From Gnomoniopsis sp. IMI 355080 (lineage: Eukaryota; Ascomycota; Sordariomycetes; Diaporthales; Gnomoniaceae): DNA of 64,000 nucleotides. The stretch covers positions 120,756 through 184,755 of the forward strand of contig JAPEVC010000042.1 of assembly GCA_027946555.1 (NCBI GenBank). The letters run 5' to 3'. The notes beneath the pieces are model-generated. The model saw only the letters and a program-made list of their open reading frames with translations. It did not search any database and was not told where the DNA came from. The number at the start of each line of letters is the position of its first letter. Positions within the stretch are counted from its first letter, which is position 1. Below are positions 24,425 through 35,027 of this stretch, one piece after another. A program made the translations under genes and the position numbers.

Positions 24425-26237
24425 ATGGCCCCAAGCCGCGTTGATGGATCGGATGAACCTAAAGATAGCTCCACTCTAGAGAGCAAAAGCACTCACGGCT
24501 TCAAATCAAAATGGCCACAGGCACTCGACCTCCAGGGATCCAATCTCCCATGCCGCTTGGAAGGTGAAGTAGCTGACCTCGTGGTGCTGGGTACTATCCC
24601 ACCTGAGATTGATGGAACTTTTTACCGCGTCATGACAGACCCGTTTATGCCACCTCACCCGGGAAACGTTCCTATTGATGGTGACGGAAACGTCTCGGCC
24701 TTGCGCTTCAGAGACGGGCGAGTGGACTTCAAAATGCGATACGTCGAGACAGAGCGCTTCAAGATCGAGAAAAACGCAGGAAAGGCCATGTTTGGTCTCT
24801 ATCGAAATCCCTTCACTCATCATCCATGCGTCCGCGCCGCTGTGGATTCTACTGCCAACACCAACGTTGTGTTGTGGGCAGACAAGTTTCTTGCCCTGAA
24901 GGAGGGTGGCCTTCCGTATCAGGTCGACCCTCACACTCTCGACACAATCAAGTATGACCCGTTCGCAGACCAGGGGATTAAGTCGAAAACGTTTACAGCT
25001 CATCCCAAAATTGACCCCTTCACTAATGAATTGGTCGTGTATGGATATGAAGCCAAGGGTTTGGCCACCACTGACATCGTCGTCTATGCCCTTGACAAAA
25101 ACGGGCAGAAGAAGGACGAACAGTGGATTAAGAGCCCGTGGTGCGCACCAATTCACGACTGTGCAATTACGCCGAATTGGCTCATTCTGGTTCTTTGGCC
25201 ATTTGATGCGAATGTGGAGCGAATGAAGAAGGGAGGCCATCATTGGGCATGGAATTATGACCGGCCCGCGACTTTCATTGCCGTCCCGAGGCGGAAGAGC
25301 ACCAAGCTGCCGGAAGGGTGGAAAGAGGGAGAGTATAGGGTGTATTACGACAAAAATGAGATGCTAATCCACACTGCTGGAGCCTGGGAGTCCGATGATG
25401 GTAACAAACTTTATGTGGAAACTACTCGGGTATGTTATCTCTGGGCGCCTTCTCGTTTGCATAGCATACTTGCAACTGGGGCTCCAATGGAGGGGTCCTC
25501 AGGGGTGAACAGTTCATGGGGACGTCAAGATTCTGCTGTGGCCAAGGCGTTGCAAAGGAGAGAAAAAGGGCTAAAATTATGTGTGTGCACAGGTCCACGA
25601 CAATGCATTTCCGTTCTTCCCGGCGGATGATGGGAAGACGCCCGCTCCAGACACAAAGGCCGATTTGGCCCGCTTCACACTGGACTTGACGCAGCCCACT
25701 GATACAAAGGTTGCCGACACCCAGATCATTATAGATTCCCCAAGCGAGTTCCCTCGGCTTGACGAGCGTTTCCTCTCTAAGCCATATGACGTTGCTTGGC
25801 TCAATGTCATGACGCCCCCTGAGCATCGTGGCCCTGTGCCCAAAGGCATGTCAGAAGAAGGACTGGTCTGGAACGAGCTTGACGGTGTAGCTCAATATCG
25901 GTATTCTACGGGCAAGATCGAGTACTACCATGCAGGAATAGGTGGCGGTGTCCAGGAGCCAATTTTCATACCCCGGTCCGATGATGCCGCAGAAGGTGAT
26001 GGTTGGGTGATGTTCCTCGTCGAGAAGAAATTGGTTAATCTATGCGAGGTTGTCATCCTCGACACACGGGAGTTCAGCAAACCAGTCGCGATCGTCCAGC
26101 TGCCTTTTCACGTTAAAGCGCAGGTTCATGGAAATTGGATTGACCAGCGGCGTTTCAAAGAACGAAGGAGCTTGGTGCGAGTAGGCGACGAGGTTCAAAT
26201 CAGTGGCAGAGGTGCTATGGAAACCTGGGATATTTGA
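24425..26237 (+). CDS. Carotenoid oxygenase / lignostilbene dioxygenase family protein
   Basis: Non-heme iron dioxygenases of this family cleave a double bond in carotenoids, apocarotenoids or stilbenes. Exons 24425-25429 and 25593-26237 give 549 residues. The four iron-binding histidines expected of the family are present as candidates: H193 (FTAHPKID), H244 (IHDCAITPN), H316 (LIHTAGAWE) and H514 (VHGNWI). The N-terminal blade GTIPPEIDGTFYRV is also typical. There is no signal peptide, so a cytosolic or loosely membrane-associated enzyme is likely. The preferred substrate cannot be read from sequence; some fungal members act on stilbenes or aromatic compounds. A TATA box sits 67 bp upstream. 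The gene converges with a terpene synthase 301 bp away, which hints at terpenoid metabolism. Confidence 0.9.
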
Positions 26238-26538
26238 GGCTTTGCGCTGAATCATGTCACCATGTGTGATGAGATCGAACGAAACAAACACTAGTCTCGA
26301 ACCAATGCAGACGGGGTAAAGGCAGAGAGAAAGTGGTTTTGGACTTGTTTTTGCTTGTGAAGCTCCCATGATGAAGGTGAAATCCTGCCGCCCGGCGTCG
26401 AGCCTTGTCACCATCAACGCCAGTCCCTGCTGTGTCATGACAGTACAGTATGATTATCTCTACAGGACGATATCAAGACTCCCATCGGCCTGCTGATACT
26501 TTTGCACACCGTATCTAGGCGACTCCATCCTGAATAAA

Positions 26539-27989
26539 TTAGTACTTGCTTTGGCCAAACTCAAAAGGCATTCGAACGTACGAGTATACCAGGGTGCCGG
26601 TGTCCATGATGCGAATCCCGTCAATGAATTTCAAGACACCATCGTTCAATTGCGGATCGGCCCTGGTCATAATGTCCATTTTTGCGGCCATATTGTCGAG
26701 CCTGTCTCGGGACTGGTGCATGTGCTCTGTCAGAAGAGATATGACTTGGTTGAGCGGCACGCCCATGTTGTACAAGACAGGAACGACGTTAATCACGCAG
26801 TCGGTGGCCTAGAATGGAAGAGGTCAGTTGACGATTTTGGAAGGTCTTCTCTACCCAAGAACCCTGGGAAATAGCTCACTAATTCCTTCTTGAGTGACAG
26901 GATATCGTTGATGCTGCCGAGTCACGATCAGCCGAGAGCTCTCGCGCAGTAACTCAGGAGCTATGTGTCTTACATGATGATGATCAGATTGCATTCTTTG
27001 ATGATCTGCTCCATCTCAAGCGAATCCATGATCCACGACGGTAGCGCGAACCGGTTTGTGATCCTAAGGTTGGGTGTTCAGCTATTTCTCTCGACCATGC
27101 TTCAATGAGGAGGAGAGGAGATAATTGATCTTACTCTAGAAGAAGAGAAAACATCCGCACTCCTGTTACCCCGTATCGAATACGCATATACTCATCGTAG
27201 TTGGGAATCCGGCCGGCCAGACGCTCGGCTTGCTCCAACTCATTGTGGTGGACAAAGTTTTCAATCTTCGAATACATCCGCCGGCGTTGAACTACACAGA
27301 AGCACCCGTCAGCTCCACAAGATACGCCGCTAGGGCCAGCCAAAAACATACCCTCTCCAAAGTTGGCACAAAATCTCTCCCCAAATTCTTTGAAGAGCAG
27401 ACAAACATCATCCGGGCAGTATGGCTCATCGCTTTGGGAAGGAGAAAGCCTGAGGTGGTACTTGAAGTAGGTGAGTGTTTGCTGCCTCCAGGCGCTGGCC
27501 TTTTCAAAGTCTGAAGCTAGTGCGTCCTCGTTGGTATCGATCGTGTCGTCCCACACAAAGAGGCATACGGTAAAGAGCATGGCCGTATATAGATCTTCCC
27601 ACTCGGCATCTGGCCACCAGAGACAGGCGAACAGACCAAAGTCGCACTTCTTGAACTTCCTGCATCGAACTGGGTCCGGGAGCACTCTATAATATATAGA
27701 ACGGGTCAGCAAATCACCACAAGCAGACGAGTAAGGCTTGGTGCGATTGTTCCACTCACGTTTCCAGCACCCGGTCGGTCTCATACCGAAGACGTTCGAG
27801 TGCACAGTGCCTGGCTCCATCGGGCCAGTGCTCGAAGCTCTTGGTCATATCGACGTGGATCTTCTTCCCCTTGAGCTCCCTGGCAAGCGCCGCGTTGGCA
27901 TCGACGCTGTCACACAAGAGGCGTGTTTTCTCATCGAGTTGGGCTGGTGGCGTTGAGAGGAAATGCAAAAGAGACAGAACGATACCCAT
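26539..27989 (-). CDS. Class I terpene synthase (sesquiterpene cyclase-like)
   Basis: These enzymes ionise a prenyl diphosphate, usually farnesyl diphosphate, and cyclise it. Six exons on the minus strand (27760-27989, 27352-27686, 27135-27291, 27063-26974, 26880-26913, 26539-26808) join in phase to 371 residues, a normal length for a fungal single-domain cyclase. The aspartate-rich Mg-binding motif is DDTID at 123-127, preceded by FVW. The NSE triad is N273, S277 and E281 in NDILSLKKE. An upstream arginine in RYGVTGVR may serve as diphosphate sensor. No prenyltransferase domain is fused. Both metal motifs are intact, so the enzyme is probably active; the product cannot be predicted. The start at 27989 is the first ATG of the reading frame; a further upstream exon is possible but not needed. 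Confidence 0.92.
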
Positions 27990-30548
27990 GGTGTGAGCCG
28001 AGAAGAATAGTGAAGCCGACTAAGGGTATCGACAAACAGATCGCTTCCTTTTTTGTACTTGCTCGGTGAATAGGCTTGGGTCACACACAACGGCTGAAAA
28101 ATGGGCGGGGTTTTGGATCTTGTAAAGTGAAGAAAAATAAATTAAAAAAGTGGGCGCCTTATTGATCAGACAGATTGGCAGGAAAGTTACGCTGAAAAGC
28201 TCCGTGGGAAACTTTGCAGACCAACTTTTTGGCGGTGAGCCCGTGAATCCAGTCCCGGACGCAAATACATGGAGACAGAGATATTACCTGCTCTCGCTAA
28301 ACGCTTCTTGCTTCTACCTCGGAGGAACGTCTCATTCGACAAGCAAGTATCCGATCAGCGTGTCTGCCAAGGCTGCCTAGGCTGCCTTTTCTCCCTGTCC
28401 TTCTGTCATTTCGCCATATCAGCAAACAAAGTATGGTCCTTCTGTCTTGACACGCACCATTCGTCCTAGGAGTACACCGGAGGATCTTTATAAGCGCATG
28501 GTGATGATGAAGCCGAGGTATGGACAGGCCTGGGCTCCCAACCCCCCAACCGGCCCTTCCCAAAGCAGGAAAAGGTTCAAGAAGAGGAATAGGCCAATAT
28601 AGTACTTACTCGGTTTCAAAACATGCCTCTGTTAGGGAATGTCTGACAAGTGAATAGTTCGTAGCCAGAGGTGGGCCGTGAGTGGGTGTACCTGCTGGTA
28701 CCCATCTGTCGGAATCTTATAGATCTCCGAAAGCCACGCGGGAAACTAAGAAGCAAGTTTTGCATTCTCTTTTGCCTGGTCTCTTCAAGGTAGTAAAAGT
28801 GCCAATGACCGAGAGACCCACTCAGTCCAAAGAAGCAATCGATCTTGCATATGCAACCAAGATCGAATCGCTGTTACACCAGAAATAGATGGGATAGGCA
28901 TCACAACGTCGAGTCGCACAGCATCGAGCATGGACGATCGTCCAATCCACGTACATCGGGCCGCATCTGGATCTTCATCATGGCTCGCCACGCGCCGAAG
29001 ACCGTAACTTGATGCTGAGGAGCTGTAACAATAGTTCAGGCAGCCCTGATTACTATCGGTGCGGCTCCAGCGTTGTATCGAAGATCCATCAGCATCTAGT
29101 CGACGCCCCAGTTGTCATCAACGCCACGTTCTCTTGACCGGGGCCCGGGTAGCCGGGACGCGACTCCCAGTGCCGCCATCAACGCCCTCGTAGGTAGCTT
29201 CTGCTTCTGCTGCCGAAAGACCTATTAAGCCGGGAAAAGAAATATTTCTTGGCCAATGGGTACTATTGCCGGATTTCCTGCGACCCGTTTAGCAAGGACG
29301 TAGAAGCAAGCGGCTCTCTTGTTGACAAATTGGCCTGACCTCAAGGGCGACACCGAATTATCCACACGAATATGCTTACCAATTAGGTAGCAATCGCTGA
29401 AAATCCTATGAGGATATGTTGCGCAGCCATATCAGCATAAAGGGCAAATTCGACTTGTGGTGTCAGCACGTGTAAGCTTTGCCATGTCTGTTTGCTTATA
29501 GCTTATGATAGAAGTCCTACAGAAGTCCGGGTTGGTATAATCGATTTTACTCCATTCAAACGCTGAAGAGGCTCGTCCGAGAACCGAGTGAAGCGTCAAA
29601 AGGATAGTGCAGGCAGCCACTGCTTGTCTACGGCTGACAATGTCGGGACTTACGCTGTAAACAACCCAGCACAATCACAAAGATTATGTCAACAGCTCCA
29701 CAACCACACACTATCCGAGAATGAAGCAAAACTGAGCTTTCAAAGCCTTACAATCATCCTAGTGCTTGTGCAAAGGATGCTAGGAATGACAAATTGTGTC
29801 CCGACGACTTTCCCAAATTACGATGCTCTCACTCACCCGCTGACGATGCGAGACCCGAAAGGGCCCTGTTAAGGGTTCGTGTGTTCTAAAAAGGTACCTA
29901 CTTGGGTACTTAGCCTGGCAATCTAGAACTAGATGACTGCGGGCAATCAATACTGGAATGAGTGCATGAGTTCACCCCGGACCAAGCTGAGGTTATTTTG
30001 TCTGCTGTCGAGACATCGCACGTTTCGTGGGTTCTTTTCGAAATATTCATGCAGTCATCTCTGCATTGGAGCTTTGCCGAACCATTGATCCTTTTGCCCG
30101 CTTCGAGTGTGGCTTGTTGTGGATCGAAGAGAGGCGTCACACGGGCGCCCTTGTATAGCAGGCCGTGACAGTGGTGATTGCTTTCACTTTTATAGCAAGA
30201 TGTAAAGCGTGCATATCAAGATCTCGTAGAGATCTAGAGACGCCAAATCAAAAGCTTGGGTATATTATATGTACATTACGGTCATATCAGAATAACTTTC
30301 GGCACATCGAATCAACGACCAGCCCGGCCTACCAAACCAGGCAGTATTTGAGCCAGACCAACATGCTACCATCTTTTGTCCTGAATACTGCAGACCTTTC
30401 TCACGACCCTTTCCTGTTCCCATTCGGTTAATTACTACCCGACATAAACATCTGCAATACCTCAACCAGCCATGTTACTCAGCCAGTCCGGACAGCGCTT
30501 GAAGACAGCAAAAGAAATAAGGCATAGGAAGTCCGAAAGTGGAGCCAA
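27990..30548. other. Intergenic: terpene synthase upstream / kinesin downstream region
   Basis: This contains the terpene synthase promoter. There is no convincing coding sequence. A minus-strand TATAAAG-like site is near 28487-28493, about 500 bp from the start codon, too far to assign with confidence. A palindromic GTACCTACTTGGGTAC-type element lies near 29893-29909. Confidence 0.5.
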
Positions 30549-33407
30549 TCAGAAAGGATCATCGAATGGTTCTAGGCCTCCGTCCCATTTCCTGTTTGTC
30601 AGATTCGTGGTTCTCTTGGTCGGGTTCGCGCTTCCATCAGCCCAGCTTCTGCTAGTAGTCCGGCTGCTATTCTCACTGCCGTTCTTAGCCTTCAAAGTCA
30701 AGTCCTCCAGGATTGGATGAAGAACCTCGGCTGGTGCGTGTTCCTCGTGCCCATTCCTGCTCACTTGACGAGATCGTGCCGAGCGCGGGCTAACGTTGCC
30801 GCTCGCTAACAAGCCCCCCCGGTCTGTCAGAGGTAGTCTCTTGCTTGGACTGCGACCCGCGAGCTCTCTCTTCAGAATGGTCACTTCGCGGCGTAGCCTC
30901 TGGTTCTCTTCGTCAAGAGATTCGATCAGGACGTTCTCTTTGTCTTCCGCGCCATCACCAGAGCTGTAGGGCCCAATAATGGCCGTCCGTGATGATAGGC
31001 TGCGTTCGAACACGTCCAGTTTTCGGTCCCAGTGCTCCTCGCCCCTCTCGATCGCTACTTGCATCCCGGCCTTCCAGCGTGCCATTTCAACATCGAGCCT
31101 CTGATCGAATTCCGCGACGCAGTCTTCGCGGATAGCCTGTTCAAGCTCCAGCATCCTGTCTTCCATGGAGCGCAGGCGCGCTTCGGCTGTAATACGATCG
31201 TCCTGCTCACGCGCTAAAGAATCACGGAGGTATCGATTCTCCTCGGCCAACCGAGCGATCTCGAGTGCAGCGCGCTCCATAGTCACGCGATCTTCCGAGG
31301 ACGCCGTATTAGTGGGCGAAAAGCTCCGCTGGACTTTCTGACTTTGCACTCCATGGCCCTGTAGAGAAGATGGCCCACAAAGGACGGCAGTCGGTGAGAG
31401 GTTCGGACTGAGGCTGCCGCACGAGCTTGGGCCGGGTACATGTGCAGGAGCTGTGTTTCCCTGCAGGATGGTCTCGGTAATCGACGGGACCCTGGGAACA
31501 GCAATTTCTCGAGCAAGAGCGCTATAGCGGAGAATTTGAGACGTTGCATTGTAGTCACCATGGGCATCGGCAGTGACGATCATGATGGCTTTCTGCGGGT
31601 TCCGCCGGTTAGACTGCGACTGGCTCAGCGAAGAGGAGGGAAATGAATTCGAGAATAGCAACTCGGTAAGCTTGCATTGTCGGAACGGCACGATGCTTGG
31701 CTACCAGGATGTCAGTGGCCGTAGAATCGAAGGTTTTTTTTGCTTTCCCGACCTACCTTGGTGTTACCATTCAAGTCACTCTGCATCTGCAGACACTGGC
31801 CGAGATACATTAGCGACTCGTTAATCTTGCCTGCCTCGGCCAGCGTAGCTCCAGCAGTTCTCGCATCTCTGGCCCTCTCACTACCAGCGAGGTCAACAAC
31901 GATTAGTGCGTTGCCGCTCCATGGGTGTTGGTGCCGCTTGCTGTTAGATTTCTTGCGTTTCTTGACCTCGATGCTGAAGAATCCGTGACTTCGGGAGCTG
32001 ACACTATTGCTGCCCGTACCGGCGACACGTCGTTCGTGCAGTCCAGCCTCGATGACCATCAGAGCCTGGCTTAAGTTGGAGCAGACAATTTTGCGAAGGC
32101 CGGCCACGATCTTCCTGTCAGGAGACAATTCGGTGGATTTGAAAAGTAGCGGGCGTCGTCTGAACTCCTTGGTGACCGCGGACTTGACGGGCGGAGTCAA
32201 AAGATCGAAAATGCGGTCGTTATACACTTCGTACATGGAGATCAGGACGACGTATTCGGCTGCTGGGTCACAGGGGACGTTGAGGGCGCTGATATCAGGG
32301 ATTTGAGGCAGAGCAGAAGGCCGAGTCAGATGTCGACGTGGGGTCGGTGGCACTGGCTGGTCACCCTGGGAGCAGAGGGTCTTAGCGCTTCTCTTTCTGT
32401 ATGTTGCTGAAGCAGTGACGCTCATGTAATGCTTGAAAGGCATTTTTTTGGGAGTATTGAGATTGCCAACCCTCACTTGAAGAGGCTGGCGGCCAGTTGC
32501 GGACAAGTATGCACTGCCACGAGCAGAGACAAGCATATGTTGGCGCAACTGGTCCGGGGTCAAGGGCGAGGACGCAGTATAATCCTCCTTGTGAACTATA
32601 CGGACGCTCTTGGTAGTCGACAAGTGATGATTGGGATCTTGGTGGACGTCGGACACTGTGGGAGGCAGAGAAGATAAAGCTGGAGCAAGAGAGGGAAAAG
32701 AAAGGTTGCGGGCTCGTACAGTCTGTGAAACTTGTGAGCGTGAAGGCGAGCGCAGCTGTGCGGCGTTGTCACCATAGACAGACTCAGCAAAAGCCGAGGC
32801 TGTTGAGATGAAGGCCTCGGAGACATCGGAGGCCTTGATGGAGAACTCGAGAGCGGGGTTCGAGTCAAGTTCAGCAATATTTTCTGCGATGGAGCGAAAA
32901 AGAAGATCTAGGGCCAGCTGTGTGAGGCCGCGCTGGGCTTGAGAGCCGAGGATAGTGTGAGACTATGGAGCACATGTTAGCAGAGGAGAGAACAAGATTG
33001 ACATTGGATGTATGGGACAGCATGTAGAGCATATAATGTAAGTATACCTTTCCGGAGCCGGTGACGCCTAGCGTTGCCAGTAGGGCATCAGTGCCAGGCC
33101 CGCCATGGGGGGCGAGGATTCCTTGAACCAAGCCAAGAACATCGGTGCAATGGAAGACGTCGAGTTGAGAGGCGTCTTCCTCGAAGACCTGTGTGAAGGC
33201 AAATTTCTCGATTGCGCGTCGTCGGTCGTTGGGGGGGTTGAGGGTGATGTGAGTGGGCGCAGACACAGGCGCGCCTGTGAGAGGAGGCTCGACGGTTATA
33301 AAGCGATCGTTGGACGAGATGAGGCCCGGGAGTGGGCGTAGGCGAAGATAGACCTGGAAAAGGCTGGAGGCGCTCGAGCCCCCAGACGCCGCCGCCGACT
33401 CGGCCAT
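30549..33407 (-). CDS. Kinesin-6-like motor protein
   Basis: The model (33048-33407, 31757-32962, 30549-31700 on the minus strand) encodes 905 residues. The N-terminal motor has the P-loop GVTGSGKSHT at 114-123, a core strand block YVVLISMYEVYNDRIFDLL at about 357-375, switch I NSVSSRSH at 439-446 and switch II DLAGSE at 477-482. NESLMYLGQCL follows. Between the P-loop helix and the YEVYNDRIFDLL block lies an insertion of about 200 Ser/Pro/basic-rich residues. Large inserts at this position are a known feature of kinesin-6 motors (mitotic spindle midzone and cytokinesis). A coiled coil follows at about 650-740, then a disordered tail ending LEPFDDPF. Membership in the kinesin superfamily is certain; the kinesin-6 assignment is inference from the insert and the NESL block. 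Confidence 0.85.
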
Positions 33408-34076
33408 TTGACTTTGTGTTGTGGGTCGCACGCGCGTGTGTGTGAGTGAGTACCTTGCTGCTGTGAGCAGGTGAGGTAAGTTTGTGATGAGTGTGATTCT
33501 CTTGTTCTTGTATGACACTGCTCTATTCCTTTCAGGAAGGAAAACAAAACATCATCAGCAGCTGTCTCCAGTATCGTGTTATTGAAAACGGAAACGGCAC
33601 ATAAGTAGCGAGAGGTACTATTGTGTATACCTGCAAATACAATTACGGAGTACTGGCACACACAATTGTAATGTTTGTACATCGGCCCAGCAACCACTAA
33701 CAGACTGCCTGTGGCTGCTAGGAGGTAGGTACCTAGGCCTGCTTAGTAGACTACCCATGGGAACAGGTACCCGGCCAGGATGTTTCCACCTATGGAAACC
33801 ATGCCAAAGAATTGCTCTCCATCTTACGTAAGGTACGCAGCACAACATTTTCTACCGCAACATTCCACCCAACTCCCAGGTTCCCTCTCTTGATCATACA
33901 AGCCGACATGCTATTCAGTCTACAACACCCACTGCATAGGACGTGTTGCTCGAATGTCCTGTCCTACAGCCCACACAGTATTGATTAGTATGGCCCCTGC
34001 AGTTGATCTCCCGTGCCGTGCGTGCGGAGCCAGCATGTCCGCCAGTCCACTTCCCGTCTCCACCGGCCCACAACTG

Positions 34077-34145
34077 AGTACATAGTACGCAGTACTACTA
34101 CATGGTACTACTAGCGATTTGTATGTACTGTACTACGCAGTACGG
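34077..34145. repeat. Cluster of GTAC-centred palindromes
   Basis: The stretch is a run of overlapping short inverted repeats (GTACATAGTAC, GCAGTACTACTAC, CATGGTACTACTAG, TACTGTACTACGCAGTAC). They may form hairpins. No coding potential was seen. Confidence 0.7.
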
Positions 34146-34461
34146 AGCACCGAGCATGTCCTCTGCCCATCTCGTCGCAATAGCCAAAAGTCAAAGTCAG
34201 AAGTCACAGGCCAGAAGCCGTTTTTTAGGCCATCCCGAGGTCTGTCTAGGGGCGCGTGGCTCTGTTCCTCAGCCTCGTCCGTGTTGATGATCCAATCACC
34301 ACTTAACTAGGTGCCCAGCCAATCATGGGCAACATGGGCTGGACGCCCGTATTTCCTTCCGCTTAGATGCTGCCATCGATAGTTTCTCCGGAGGCCAATC
34401 AATACATGCCTTCTGCATGGCAGGTGGGTAGTATATATATGGGACCTATCTTATCACAGTT

Positions 34462-34596
34462 ATGAGCCTTTTCTCTCTTGTCGCCCCTGTTGCCGTATCC
34501 TGCAATGGGCCTGAGAGTGAGACCGTTGCATCTATCGACACAGACAGCGACGTGCCATCAACCATTGGCCCGCCATCTCGTTGGAACGCAGCCTGA
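34462..34596 (+). CDS. Possible uORF or small secreted peptide, 44 aa
   Basis: A short ORF starts MSLFSLVAPVAVSCNG and ends PSRWNAA. It begins about 24 bp after a TATATATA stretch and lies 431 bp before the GPCR start codon. Its hydrophobic start could be a weak signal peptide. Given its position it is more likely an upstream ORF in the GPCR leader, or chance. Confidence 0.2.
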   Translation: MSLFSLVAPVAVSCNGPESETVASIDTDSDVPSTIGPPSRWNAA

Positions 34597-35027
34597 CTAG
34601 CTGCCGTCGTCGGATGACGTCTGAAGCTGTGCGCCTGCGTGCCTAAAACTTTGTTTGCTTGCTTGCTACCTTCCGAATCACCCAAAGCCATTTATATTGA
34701 CGTCCGAGCACTCTTTCGGCGCTTCCATCACCACCCCGAGCAAGACATCCCTAGCAGACATTGATGGCACTGACACGACCGCCAAACCTAGACACAATGT
34801 ATCGACTCGTTTCTGTTTCCTCGCGCTTCTGCCAACAGCCCATGGTTTTGCATTATAACTCGGGACATGGCCGTGGTATTTGGGTCTGGTCCACCTATAC
34901 TGCGCTTTTCTAGTTTTGTGCACTCGAGACAATTGATATAAGATAGTATTTGAGCCCGCTCCCTTGCCCATGACTAACTAACCTGCCATACTTTTCCCGC
35001 ATCCACAGCCTGCCTGTTCTGCCAAAC

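Larger units (their letters stand above)
33408..35027. other. Divergent promoter region (kinesin / GPCR)
   Basis: This non-coding space is between divergent starts. It carries a dense set of palindromic GTAC/AGTACT motifs at 34077-34145 and a TACCTAGGCC element near 33730. A TATATATA stretch at about 34431-34439 lies 590 bp upstream of the GPCR start, with a 44-codon ORF just after it. Confidence 0.5.
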
